Below are positions 54,402 to 63,011 of a stretch of 64,000 bases of DNA, in pieces. Every line of letters begins with the position of its first letter. The first letter of the stretch is position 1. Source of the stretch: Flavobacterium inviolabile (GTDB lineage Bacteria > Bacteroidota > Bacteroidia > Flavobacteriales > Flavobacteriaceae); contig NZ_CP058278.1 of NCBI RefSeq assembly GCF_013389455.1, positions 2,852,001-2,916,000 on the forward strand, in the 5' to 3' direction. The position numbers and the translations under genes are program-made. The notes under the pieces are model-generated. The model worked only from the letters and a program-made list of their open reading frames with translations, was not told the origin of the DNA and did not search any database.

Positions 54402-55133
54402 ATGGAAGCCAATACTAAAATAACTATCGGAGAAATTGTTGCTCAGGATTTCAGAACTGCAGCCTTATTCTCAAAATACGGAATCGATTTCTGCTGCAAA
54501 GGGCACCGCACTTTGGAAGAAGTCTGTACTAAAAAAAGAATCGACCAGGACATGCTTCAGGACGAACTCGAAACGATCCTGAGTAATAATGAATCGGAAT
54601 CTATTGATTACCGTTCCTGGCCTCTGGATTTATTAACCGATTATATTGAAAAAACCCATCACCGGTATATCACCGAAAAAACGCCGGTATTACTGCAGTT
54701 TCTATCTAAATTGTGCAAAGTGCATGGCGAAAGACATCCGGAACTGTTTGAAGTAAATACGCTCTTTTCCGAATCAGCAGGCGATCTGGCAGCACATCTG
54801 AAAAAAGAAGAACTGATCCTTTTCCCGTTTATCCGGAAAATGGTCAATGCACAGCTCTACCACCATCCTATCGAGCAGCCGCATTTCGGCAATGTCGAAA
54901 ATCCGGTAGCCATGATGAAAGAAGAACACGATACCGAAGGGGAACGCTTTCGCAAAATTGCGGCAATAACCGATAACTACACCCCGCCTGCCGATGCCTG
55001 CAATACATACCGGGTAACCTTTGCTATGCTGGAAGCCTTCGAAAATGACCTGCACAAGCACATTCATCTTGAAAACAATATCCTTTTTCCGAGAGCGATT
55101 GCACTGGAAAAAAATTTTGAATCCTATACCTAA
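54402..55133 (+). CDS. Iron-sulfur cluster repair di-iron protein (RIC/ScdA/YtfE)
   Basis: 243 aa. The N-terminal ScdA domain reads TIGEIVAQDFRTAALFSKYGIDFCCKGHRTLEEVC with the Cys pair. A hemerythrin-like domain supplies the His/Glu ligands (THHRYITE, GERHPELFEV, HLKKEE, EEHDTEGERF, HKHIHLENNILFPR). It repairs Fe-S clusters damaged by NO or oxidants, which explains the placement with nitric oxide reductase and Fe-S enzyme NadA. It shares an operon with nadAB and the class III reductase. Confidence 0.9.
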   Translation: MEANTKITIGEIVAQDFRTAALFSKYGIDFCCKGHRTLEEVCTKKRIDQDMLQDELETILSNNESESIDYRSWPLDLLTDYIEKTHHRYITEKTPVLLQFLSKLCKVHGERHPELFEVNTLFSESAGDLAAHLKKEELILFPFIRKMVNAQLYHHPIEQPHFGNVENPVAMMKEEHDTEGERFRKIAAITDNYTPPADACNTYRVTFAMLEAFENDLHKHIHLENNILFPRAIALEKNFESYT

Positions 55134-55151
55134 CCACCAAACAGCGCCAGT

Positions 55152-57287
55152 ATGAAAAAGTATGTCATCAAACGAAACGGTATTTACGAACACTTTGAAA
55201 GCTTTAAAATAAAGGACGCCATCCAAAAGGCCTTTCACAGTGTTTCCCAAACTTTTGATCCGGATATTTACGATTCGGTATTGCTGCTGCTGCAACAGAA
55301 AAACCTATGGGCGGTAGAAGACATTCAGGACAGCATTGAAAGAGCGCTATTTGACCGGGGTTACTTTGATGTCATGAAATCCTTTATGGTGTATCGGCAT
55401 ACGCGAAAATTACAGCGCGAACACATTAACGGACTCAATGACGATACTACTTATGTAAACAGTACCCAGACGATAGAAGAATACATCATGCAGACCGACT
55501 GGCGCATTAATGCGAATGCCAATACGTCCTATTCCAATGCCGGGCTGGTTAACAATACCGCCGGGAAAATCATTGCCAATTACTGGCTGGACAAGGTTTA
55601 TTCTAAAGAAGAAGGATATGCCCATCGCAACGGTGACCTACACATACACGATCTGGACTGCCTGACCGGGTATTGTGCCGGCTGGAGCCTCAGGGTTTTA
55701 CTTGATGAAGGTTTTAACGGTGTTCGCGGCAGGGTTGAAAGTAAAGCCCCCTCCCATTTCCGGGAAGCGTTGGGGCAAATGGCAAACTTTTTAGGGATTC
55801 TCCAGAGCGAATGGGCCGGTGCCCAGGCATTCAGCTCGTTTGATACCTATCTGGCGCCCTATGTTTTTAAAGACCAGCTTTCTTTTGACGACGTGCTGAA
55901 AGCGATCCGCAGCTTTGTTTACAACCTGAATGTTCCGGCGCGCTGGGGACAATCGCCGTTTACAAACATCACGTTAGACTGGGTTGTTCCTGCCGATTTA
56001 AAAGAGCAGATCCCTACCAAAAACGGGCTGCACCTGTTTACCGCATTAGAAAACGAAAAGCTGAACCGTCTTGCCGGCGAAAGGAAAGCCGGAAAACTTA
56101 CAGACATGACCTACGGGCATTTTCAGCAGGAAATGAATCTTATTAATAAGGCCTATTATACGGTGATGACCGAAGGCGATGCCAACGGTCAGCCGTTTAC
56201 CTTCCCGATCCCGACCGTAAACATTACGGAAGATTTTGACTGGGAAGGAGAAAATACCGGACTGTTGTTTGAAAACACTGCAAAAATAGGTTCTTCCTAC
56301 TTTCAGAACTTTATCGGCAGCCAGTATATGACCGATGCTGACGGAAACAAAATTGAAAACCCGAATGCTTACAAGCCCAATGCCGTACGCAGTATGTGCT
56401 GCCGCCTGCAACTGGACCTGAGAGAGCTTTTAAAACGCGGTAACGGCCTTTTTGGCAGTGCCGAAATGACCGGCAGTATTGGCGTGGTTACGATCAATAT
56501 GGCGCGTCTGGGCTACCTGTATCAGGGCGATCAGCAGAAATTGTATGAACGCCTGGACGAACTGCTGTTAATAGCAAAGACTACGTTGGAAAAGAAACGG
56601 GCTTTTATCCAGCAAATGTTTGACCGCGGTCTGTATCCGTATACCAAAAGGTACCTGACACATTTCCGGAATCATTTTTCGACTATCGGTGTAAACGGTA
56701 TGAATGAAATGATCCTGAATTTTACCGCGCAGCAACAGGATATTACCAGTGCTTCCGGAATACGGTTTGCTTCGGAAATACTAGATTACATCCGGCTCCG
56801 GATGACCGCCTTTCAGGAAGAAACCGGCAATCTGTATAATCTTGAAGCCACACCGGCAGAAGGAACGACCTATCGTTTTGCCAAAGAGGATAAAAAGCGT
56901 TTTCCGGACATCATCCAGGCAGGACAGGGAGAAAATATTTATTATACCAACAGTTCGCAGCTTCCGGTGAGTTATACGGAAGATCCGTTTGAGGCGCTGC
57001 TTTTACAGGATTCCCTGCAATGCAAATATACCGGCGGTACCGTACTGCATTTATACATGCGGGAAAAAATCAGTACCCCGGAAGCCTGTAAAAACTTTAT
57101 TAAAAAAGTACTCGTCAATTTTAAACTCCCTTATATCACGGTAACACCGGTTTTCAGTATCTGCCCGGTTCACGGTTACCTGAACGGGGAACACGAATAC
57201 TGTCCGAAATGTGACACACAACTATGGGAAGCATATCAACTTAATTCAACAATATATGAAAACACAACAACAGTTTCTGGAAAGTGA
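55152..57287 (+). CDS. nrdD: Anaerobic (class III) ribonucleotide reductase catalytic subunit, without its glycyl-radical tail
   Basis: 711 aa. An ATP cone occupies residues 1-90 (YVIKRNGIYEHFE...). The central barrel shows HIHDLDCLTGYCAGWSL and FTNITLDW. The C-terminal zinc region ends CPVHGYLNGEHEYCPKC. In most single-chain NrdD proteins the RVxGY glycyl-radical segment follows the CPxC within about 15 residues. Here the frame ends 24 residues later and the segment lies in an overlapping ORF. It reduces ribonucleotides anaerobically. Confidence 0.9.
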   Translation: MKKYVIKRNGIYEHFESFKIKDAIQKAFHSVSQTFDPDIYDSVLLLLQQKNLWAVEDIQDSIERALFDRGYFDVMKSFMVYRHTRKLQREHINGLNDDTTYVNSTQTIEEYIMQTDWRINANANTSYSNAGLVNNTAGKIIANYWLDKVYSKEEGYAHRNGDLHIHDLDCLTGYCAGWSLRVLLDEGFNGVRGRVESKAPSHFREALGQMANFLGILQSEWAGAQAFSSFDTYLAPYVFKDQLSFDDVLKAIRSFVYNLNVPARWGQSPFTNITLDWVVPADLKEQIPTKNGLHLFTALENEKLNRLAGERKAGKLTDMTYGHFQQEMNLINKAYYTVMTEGDANGQPFTFPIPTVNITEDFDWEGENTGLLFENTAKIGSSYFQNFIGSQYMTDADGNKIENPNAYKPNAVRSMCCRLQLDLRELLKRGNGLFGSAEMTGSIGVVTINMARLGYLYQGDQQKLYERLDELLLIAKTTLEKKRAFIQQMFDRGLYPYTKRYLTHFRNHFSTIGVNGMNEMILNFTAQQQDITSASGIRFASEILDYIRLRMTAFQEETGNLYNLEATPAEGTTYRFAKEDKKRFPDIIQAGQGENIYYTNSSQLPVSYTEDPFEALLLQDSLQCKYTGGTVLHLYMREKISTPEACKNFIKKVLVNFKLPYITVTPVFSICPVHGYLNGEHEYCPKCDTQLWEAYQLNSTIYENTTTVSGK

Positions 57288-57432
57288 ACCGGACAAAAGA
57301 AGTAAATGTCTGGTTTATACAAGAGTAATGGGCTACCACAGACCGGTAGAAAGTTTTAATATAGGAAAAAAAGGTGAACACCAGCAACGCACACATTTCA
57401 GCGAAAGTAAGACCAAAAGGACCGATCTATAA
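57256..57432 (+). CDS. Separate glycyl-radical domain of class III ribonucleotide reductase
   Basis: A 58-aa ORF starting MKTQQQFLESEPDKRSKC, with the canonical glycyl-radical motif TRVMGYHRPV (Gly26) and the trailing FNIGKKGEH typical of NrdD C-termini. It overlaps the end of nrdD by 32 bp in the +1 frame and the start of the activase gene by 59 bp. It probably docks on NrdD as the radical-bearing part. I read it as a natural split, not an error, because it has its own ATG and N-terminal extension. Confidence 0.8.
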   Translation: MKTQQQFLESEPDKRSKCLVYTRVMGYHRPVESFNIGKKGEHQQRTHFSESKTKRTDL

Positions 57433-58090
57433 TATCACGCCTTTTACCTTACTGGATTACCCGGATAAATCAGCCTGCATCGTTTGGTTTGCAGGCTGTA
57501 ATATGCGGTGTTTGTATTGTTATAATCCTGAAATTGTACTGGGAAAAGGCACATTGGATTTTGAGGATATTTACCGCTTTCTCGAATCCCGGAAAGGACT
57601 GCTGGACGGCGTTGTGCTTAGCGGCGGTGAATGTACGCTGCACCGTCATCTCCATATTTTTATTACTACAATCAAAGCCATGGGATTTGCAGTAAAGATT
57701 GATACAAACGGATCTAATCCATTGTTATTAAAACAATTACTACTCTATCATCTAATTGATTATGTCTCATTGGATTTTAAAGCATTACCCAACCAATTTC
57801 AGCACATTACCCAGTCGGATTTATTTTCAGATTTCGAACAATCATTATCATTATTACTCACTGCCGGAATACCTTTTGAGATCCGGACGACGGTACATTC
57901 GGATCTGATTCCGGAATCGGATTTTATCCGGATGGTTGATTATCTGGAAGAAAAAGGATATACCGGAAATTATTATATACAGCATTATATGAATAATGTC
58001 CCGACGCTGTCAAAACTGGATGTTTCACAAATCAAATTAAAAAAAGAAAACTTTTACAGCTCGAAAATCTGCCTTATTTTTAGAGAATAG
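57374..58090 (+). CDS. nrdG: Class III ribonucleotide reductase activating protein
   Basis: A 238-aa radical SAM enzyme. The Cys motif GCNMRCLYC (Cys42, Cys46, Cys49) coordinates the 4Fe-4S cluster, with SGGECT nearby for SAM. The start is a GTG at 57374, inside the glycyl-radical ORF. It cleaves SAM to produce the glycyl radical in the reductase. It is about 60 residues longer than minimal NrdG and resembles the PflA-like subgroup used with this NrdD type. Confidence 0.9.
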   Translation: MNTSNAHISAKVRPKGPIYNITPFTLLDYPDKSACIVWFAGCNMRCLYCYNPEIVLGKGTLDFEDIYRFLESRKGLLDGVVLSGGECTLHRHLHIFITTIKAMGFAVKIDTNGSNPLLLKQLLLYHLIDYVSLDFKALPNQFQHITQSDLFSDFEQSLSLLLTAGIPFEIRTTVHSDLIPESDFIRMVDYLEEKGYTGNYYIQHYMNNVPTLSKLDVSQIKLKKENFYSSKICLIFRE

Positions 58091-58122
58091 TTCTCCCTGC
58101 TGTCCATCAAAAATAATCTGAA

Positions 58123-59334
58123 ATGAAAAAAAGCTGGTTTATTGTCTGCCTTATTAATTTTTTCATAGCTTCCCTCATGGGGGCTTTTCTCCGGCTTTCC
58201 CAGCTAACCCCGCTGCCTTTTGATTATACTTTCCTGCTGCACGGGCATTCCCATACCGCTATATTGGGATGGCTGTATCTGGTGCTGTACGGATTATTAC
58301 TACATCATTTTGTACCGGAAAAAGAACGGGAAAAACCGTATTATAACCGCTTATTCTGGCTGACACAAGGTTCCGTTTTCGGAATGATGGTCAGCTTCCC
58401 GATCCAGGGTTATGCCTTGTTTTCAATATTTTTCTCAACAGCTCATATCTTTTGCAGTTACTGCTTTTGTTATAAAATCTGGAAAGAGCAAAAAAGCCAA
58501 TCCGCTTCCGGCCGGAAACTGCTGAAAGCTGCTCTTGTGTTTATGCTTGTATCCACTGCGGGCGTGTGGTCACTGGGAATCATCGGCGCTACGGGTATTA
58601 AAAATCCTGCCGTATACCAATCGGCAATACAATTTTTTCTTCATTTTCAGTTTAACGGCTGGTTTCTCTTTGCTGTACTGGCATTGTTATTCAATCAGCC
58701 TGACAGCAATGATGCCGATCACATTAAAAAATTCCGTTATTTCTTTAACCTGCTCATCCTGGCAACCATACTAACATTAGGATTACCGCTAAACTGGTAT
58801 TTTCCGAATGCCGTATTGTACTGGTCGAATGCCGCCGGAGTACTGTTGCAGTTTATTGCCTTATTGCTTTTTTATCAGCTTTGCCGTATTCCTTTGCTGC
58901 GCTATCTTCAGGACAAACCGTTCCTTATCCGGTTACTGGCTGGTGTCGGCCTGATTTCTTTATTGCTGAAAATTGCCCTGCAGTGCTTTACGATATGGAA
59001 TGAAATAGCCGAAGCTTCCCATTATATCCGGAATTTTACCATTGGTTTTATCCACCTCCTTATGCTCGGGATCATCAACAGTGCCGTTTTTCTGTTTGCA
59101 GCAGCAAATCCTGCCTTAAATTTTTTAAACAATAAAAAAAGCCAACTTGGGCTTTTCCTATTCTTAAGCGGGTTTCTGGCTACAGAAATACTTCTTTTTT
59201 TACAGGGCAGCTATTTCTTTTTCGGCAAAGGAACCATCCCCAATTATACGGTACTCCTATTTAGTTTTTCACTGCTGCTGCCTTTAGGATTAATAGTATT
59301 GCTTTTAAAAATCCTCAAAAAAAACAAACCATGA
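58123..59334 (+). CDS. Polytopic membrane protein with His-rich first loop (haem-copper-oxidase-like)
   Basis: 403 aa with about 12 hydrophobic helices. LLHGHSHTAILGWLYLVLYG near residue 38 and FLHFQFNGWFLF and HYIRNFTIGFIHLLMLGI place His residues inside helices, as in haem-copper oxidase subunit I or NnrS-type proteins. I cannot assign a function. It follows nrdG by 33 bp and overlaps a CopD-like gene by 4 bp, so it belongs to the anaerobic/denitrification operon. Confidence 0.65.
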   Translation: MKKSWFIVCLINFFIASLMGAFLRLSQLTPLPFDYTFLLHGHSHTAILGWLYLVLYGLLLHHFVPEKEREKPYYNRLFWLTQGSVFGMMVSFPIQGYALFSIFFSTAHIFCSYCFCYKIWKEQKSQSASGRKLLKAALVFMLVSTAGVWSLGIIGATGIKNPAVYQSAIQFFLHFQFNGWFLFAVLALLFNQPDSNDADHIKKFRYFFNLLILATILTLGLPLNWYFPNAVLYWSNAAGVLLQFIALLLFYQLCRIPLLRYLQDKPFLIRLLAGVGLISLLLKIALQCFTIWNEIAEASHYIRNFTIGFIHLLMLGIINSAVFLFAAANPALNFLNNKKSQLGLFLFLSGFLATEILLFLQGSYFFFGKGTIPNYTVLLFSFSLLLPLGLIVLLLKILKKNKP

Positions 59335-59780
59335 ATTACCATCATCTTATATTGATCGTTCATCTTCTTGCTGCCTGCATCTGGGTAGGCGGTCACCTGC
59401 TGCTGTGTCTCCGGTTCCTGCCACAGGCCATAAAAGAGACAAAACCGGAGATCATTACCACTTTTGAAAAAAAATATGAAGCCATCGGTATGCCGGCTTT
59501 GCTGTTACTGCTGCTCAGCGGACTCTGGATGGCTTTTGATTTCGGAATTCCGGTAAAGCAGTGGTTTACTTTTTCCAGTCCCATAGAACGCGTAATCTCT
59601 GCCAAATTGCTGTTACTGCTGCTTACGTTCCTGTTTGCCTTATGTGCCCGTTTTTTTGTTATCCCAAAGCTGAATAAAGACAACCTGAACGTGATGGGAC
59701 TGCTTATCATTTGTGTTACACTAACCGGAATGGCAATGCTGATATTGGGCTCTACGGTGCGATACGGCGGGATTCATTAA
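59331..59780 (+). CDS. CopD-like small membrane protein
   Basis: 149 aa with four helices. HHLILIVHLLAACIWVGGHLLL has the two His and the VHxxAxxxWxGG pattern of the CopD/DUF2269 family, which is connected with copper or haem handling. It overlaps the preceding gene by 4 bp. It is the last gene of the + strand operon. Confidence 0.75.
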   Translation: MNYHHLILIVHLLAACIWVGGHLLLCLRFLPQAIKETKPEIITTFEKKYEAIGMPALLLLLLSGLWMAFDFGIPVKQWFTFSSPIERVISAKLLLLLLTFLFALCARFFVIPKLNKDNLNVMGLLIICVTLTGMAMLILGSTVRYGGIH

Positions 59781-59784
59781 AATA

Positions 59785-59829
59785 GAAATGCCCCGGTAGG
59801 ATTAGTCGATAATCCTACCGGGGCATTTC
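59785..59829. terminator. Bidirectional terminator between convergent operons
   Basis: A perfect 20-bp inverted repeat GAAATGCCCCGGTAGGATTA with its complement around a 5-nt loop. It lies between the CopD-like stop (59780) and the porin stop (59842). Confidence 0.85.
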
Positions 59830-59841
59830 TGCGGCACAGCA

Positions 59842-61119
59842 TTATTTTGCCGTTGTGAATATTCTGGGATTGATTTTTATCATAAGCCAGGCCCAGTTGT
59901 TATCCAGTCCTTTATTTCCTGATTTTAAAACTTCCAGTGTGCCGGAACCGAACATCTGGGAATAACCACCAGTAATGGTTATGTTCTTCTGGAGGGCATA
60001 CGCTGCCGTAATGTCTATTTCGGTACCCAGATAGGAATCTATTTTTTCGGTTGTCTGCTGCGGATCAAGTACCGTTGCCGCCGTCATAAAAAGATGCGGC
60101 ATCATGTTGAACTGCCACTTATCCTGCGAATATCCCAGTTTCAGGAATACATCCTGCAAGCCCACTGTATTTTTATAGTTCCCTACATAGAAGTAATCCA
60201 TAAAGCCGTTAAAACCGTGGTTGGTTCCGAATATCGGGTTAAACGATTTGTTCTTTGCATCCGTATTGTCCTGTCCGGTACCGGAAAGGTATTCATAACC
60301 GGCTCCAATGCTTACTTTACTGGTCAAGGCATAATTAAGTGTAAGCCCTGCATAAAAGGCACGAACCGTCGCATTATCCGTTGCCATTCTCGTTTTTCCG
60401 GTTTGTCCGTACAAGCCTAAATCTGCCGTGATACCGCTCTTTTTATAGGACAGATACGTTCCGAAGGTCTGCAGGTTGTTTTCCCGTAATTCGGTTGGAG
60501 CTGCTTCATACTGAAAGCCCGTATTCAGAAACAGCAAACTCATTCCCAATGCATCAAATGTGGTGTGGTACCAGGCATACTGCATGTGCTTGTAACTTGT
60601 TGTGTACAGATCGCGGTACAGTTTTTCGGCATCCGAATTTAAAGCAAAACCCAAATCCAGCTGGTGCCGGTCCGGTTTAAAAGAGATCAAAAGGGCATCA
60701 TGGCTTTGCCCCTGCTGTGCCCAATCGATCTCACCCATTATCCTCTGATTGTCATAGGACAGTACCTGCCTGCCCAATTTTACCGACCATTTGGGGTTTA
60801 GTGCATATTGCGCCCAGGCTTCATAAAGGGCTATCCCGTTTTTATCGGACACGGCCGTTGTGGGCACATCTCCCCAGACTCTGATATTCTGCAGGGTTAC
60901 TACCGCTTTTAATTTTTCGTGCCGGTAATTTAAATTCAAACGGGACCGCTGGGATACAAACGAAGTGGGTAGTGCCCCGTCCTTCATCAGCTCTTTAAAG
61001 CCGTTGCGATACTCATAACGCGGTCTTAACTGTATATTCGCGTCAAATTCCTGGGCACAGGCGCCCGAGCCTATTATTAAACTGAATAACAAGCCTGTTT
61101 TTTGTACTAATTTCATCAT
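59842..61119 (-). CDS. Alginate-export-family outer-membrane porin
   Basis: 425 aa. The signal peptide ends SGACAQ and beta-barrel repeats follow (RPRYEYRNGF, SRLNLNYRHEKLKAVVTLQNIRVWGD, KLGRQVLSYDNQRIMG). The family is the alginate-export-type barrel, frequently found in Bacteroidetes nir clusters. It ends the nirK operon. The substrate, perhaps nitrite or nitrate, is not visible from sequence. Confidence 0.8.
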   Translation of the reverse strand: MMKLVQKTGLLFSLIIGSGACAQEFDANIQLRPRYEYRNGFKELMKDGALPTSFVSQRSRLNLNYRHEKLKAVVTLQNIRVWGDVPTTAVSDKNGIALYEAWAQYALNPKWSVKLGRQVLSYDNQRIMGEIDWAQQGQSHDALLISFKPDRHQLDLGFALNSDAEKLYRDLYTTSYKHMQYAWYHTTFDALGMSLLFLNTGFQYEAAPTELRENNLQTFGTYLSYKKSGITADLGLYGQTGKTRMATDNATVRAFYAGLTLNYALTSKVSIGAGYEYLSGTGQDNTDAKNKSFNPIFGTNHGFNGFMDYFYVGNYKNTVGLQDVFLKLGYSQDKWQFNMMPHLFMTAATVLDPQQTTEKIDSYLGTEIDITAAYALQKNITITGGYSQMFGSGTLEVLKSGNKGLDNNWAWLMIKINPRIFTTAK

Positions 61120-61122
61120 GGT

Positions 61123-61725
61123 TTAATGGTGTTTTGCTGCCTCAGCAATAATGTTACGAACCGTTTCGTCATAGCTGATGCCAAGTCCTTCCTGCTGAAA
61201 AGTTAATTCTCCGCCGGTGTTAAAAACACTGATGATGTTAGAATGCGAAAAGTCCACAGGCGTTATCTTTTTATAGTTTACCGCCAGTACCGCTGCAAAT
61301 TCCCGGGTATTTTCTTCCGTTGACCGAAGAAACAGCCATTGCTCCCCTTCCATTTTGTTTTCTTTTGCAAATGCTTTTAATCGTTTGGGCGTATCGGTTT
61401 CGGGGTCGATACTCACCATAATCAGTCTGACATCCTTTTTGATGTTTTCCGGCAGCCGCTGCTCGATATGCCGCATATCTGCTATTAATCTGGGACAGGC
61501 GGCCTTACAGGAAGTATAGATCATGACCATGACCAGAACTTTTCCTTTAAGGTCTTTCATTTCGATCTCTTTATTGTCCTGAGTGGTCCATCTGGAAGGC
61601 AGGTTATAGATGGAAAGTCCGGAAAATTCCCCGGCTTCCGAAAGTCTTTCCGGGGTTTGTTCCTGGGAATTACAATGTTGTATCCCGGCAAGGATTATCA
61701 GTAATCCTAACAGTATTTTTTTCAT
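61123..61725 (-). CDS. SCO1/SenC-family copper chaperone
   Basis: A 200-aa thioredoxin-fold protein with a signal peptide (LLIILAGIQHCNSQ) and the metal/redox motif TSCKAAC (CxxxC) plus SHSNIISVF with the third copper-binding His. SCO proteins deliver copper to cupredoxin sites, so it is likely used for NirK. It lies 3 bp upstream of the porin gene. Confidence 0.9.
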   Translation of the reverse strand: MKKILLGLLIILAGIQHCNSQEQTPERLSEAGEFSGLSIYNLPSRWTTQDNKEIEMKDLKGKVLVMVMIYTSCKAACPRLIADMRHIEQRLPENIKKDVRLIMVSIDPETDTPKRLKAFAKENKMEGEQWLFLRSTEENTREFAAVLAVNYKKITPVDFSHSNIISVFNTGGELTFQQEGLGISYDETVRNIIAEAAKHH

Positions 61726-61735
61726 GTTGTTTGCT

Positions 61736-62557
61736 TTATTGTTCCGTTAAAAAAGTTGTTGTACTTTTTATCAAATCTTTTTCAGGGGCTATATCCCGGG
61801 CACATCGAAATCCCAGGTTTCGTGTTGAATAATTCGCTTTTAAACTGCCCCGGAAGGCATATCGCATAAAAGCGGCATAATTCATCAGGTCGGTTGCATT
61901 TACAGCACCGCTTCCGCAAAATAAACTGGTATCGGTGTCCTTGTCTTTTCTGGACTCGCCGGAAAGCAGTATGCTGTTAAAATCGGAGGTCCATTCCCAA
62001 ATCAGGCCGTGCATATCGTAAACGCCCCAATAGTTCTTAAAGGTCTGCCCTATGGCATTGTTATACGTTTTTGACTTTTCATACCAGCTCAGTATGTATT
62101 TGTTGTATTCTTCTCTCGTCCGGGCATCTGCTTTTTGTTCATCTGCCATGGCTACATATTCCCATTCGTCCATTGTGGGCATGCGTTTTCCCTGGCATTC
62201 ACAATATTTTTTTGCGGCAAACCAGGAAACATTGGTAACAGGAGCATCACTTTTATTCGCACCGTAATCAAAATCATTTTTCCAGTAGGATAAATAGCTT
62301 TTATCGGCAAAAATGGCTTTAATTCCGAAACGGGTATATTCCGGTTTCCGGTTTACGAAATTCAGATATTCGGCATTGGTTACCGGATAAACATCTATTT
62401 TGAAAGAGGAAACAGCTACCGGTTTTTCGGTGGTAGCACCATAAAGGGGAACAAAAGTCCCCCCTTTTATGGTTACCATTTTTGTTTCCTGTGCATTCAG
62501 GAATACGGTTATAAAACCGATTATAAGACTGACAACAATTCTATCGGGCTGATACAT
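61736..62557 (-). CDS. Formylglycine-generating-enzyme-like protein (SUMF1 fold)
   Basis: 273 aa from the ATG at 62557. The longer frame would invade the upstream cytochrome gene and begin before the signal peptide. Signal peptide, then the SUMF1 pattern GGTFVPLYGATTEKPVAVSSFKIDVYPVTNAEYLNFV, PVTNVSWFAAKKYC, GLIWEWTSDF and the final NLGFRCARD. Proteins of this fold accompany nirK in Bacteroidetes. Whether it makes formylglycine is unknown. It could act as a maturation factor in the periplasm. Confidence 0.85.
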   Translation of the reverse strand: MYQPDRIVVSLIIGFITVFLNAQETKMVTIKGGTFVPLYGATTEKPVAVSSFKIDVYPVTNAEYLNFVNRKPEYTRFGIKAIFADKSYLSYWKNDFDYGANKSDAPVTNVSWFAAKKYCECQGKRMPTMDEWEYVAMADEQKADARTREEYNKYILSWYEKSKTYNNAIGQTFKNYWGVYDMHGLIWEWTSDFNSILLSGESRKDKDTDTSLFCGSGAVNATDLMNYAAFMRYAFRGSLKANYSTRNLGFRCARDIAPEKDLIKSTTTFLTEQ

Positions 62558-62573
62558 GGCTGTTTTTTTTACT

Positions 62574-62999
62574 TTATTTTTTACCTCGCTGTGCTTTGAC
62601 CATTTCCGGGCTGACCTTTTTACCGCTATTGCCCCAGTTGCCGTACACATAGGTCAAAACATCTGCAACCTGTTCATCTGTCAAGCCTTGTGATGTCATC
62701 ATTGCATTGTACTTTTTACCGTTTACCGTTATCTCACCGCTCAGTCCGTTAAGAACTGTCCGGATGGCACGATTAGCGTCTTTATTCAGATAATCCGAAT
62801 TTGCCAGTGGCGGAAAAGCACCGGGTACGCCCTGACCGTTAGCCTGATGGCAGGCAATACAGGTCTTGGCATAGATACTTTTTCCTTTATCGGTATTTTG
62901 CATATTGCTTTTTGCTGCAGTTTCTTTTACCGGAGCAGTAAAAGCGGTCAGACCAATTGTAAAACAAGCGATCACGACTCCTGCTATTACTTTTTTCAT
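62574..62999 (-). CDS. Cytochrome c, paralogue of the NirK C-terminal domain
   Basis: 141 aa. Signal peptide (VIAGVVIACFTIGLTAFTAP), haem site CIACHQ and the ligand Met in NAMMTSQ. The domain is nearly parallel in sequence to the C-terminal domain of the adjacent nitrite reductase (both read AFPPLA.SDYLN and [11 protein letters not shown]). It is a likely local duplication, and an electron donor to NirK. Confidence 0.9.
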   Translation of the reverse strand: MKKVIAGVVIACFTIGLTAFTAPVKETAAKSNMQNTDKGKSIYAKTCIACHQANGQGVPGAFPPLANSDYLNKDANRAIRTVLNGLSGEITVNGKKYNAMMTSQGLTDEQVADVLTYVYGNWGNSGKKVSPEMVKAQRGKK

Positions 63000-63011
63000 G
63001 ATTTTATTCTT

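Noticed and set aside
62558..62650. 31-residue N-terminal extension of the FGE-like protein
   Set aside because: It overlaps the end of the upstream cytochrome gene and precedes a clean signal peptide starting at 62557.
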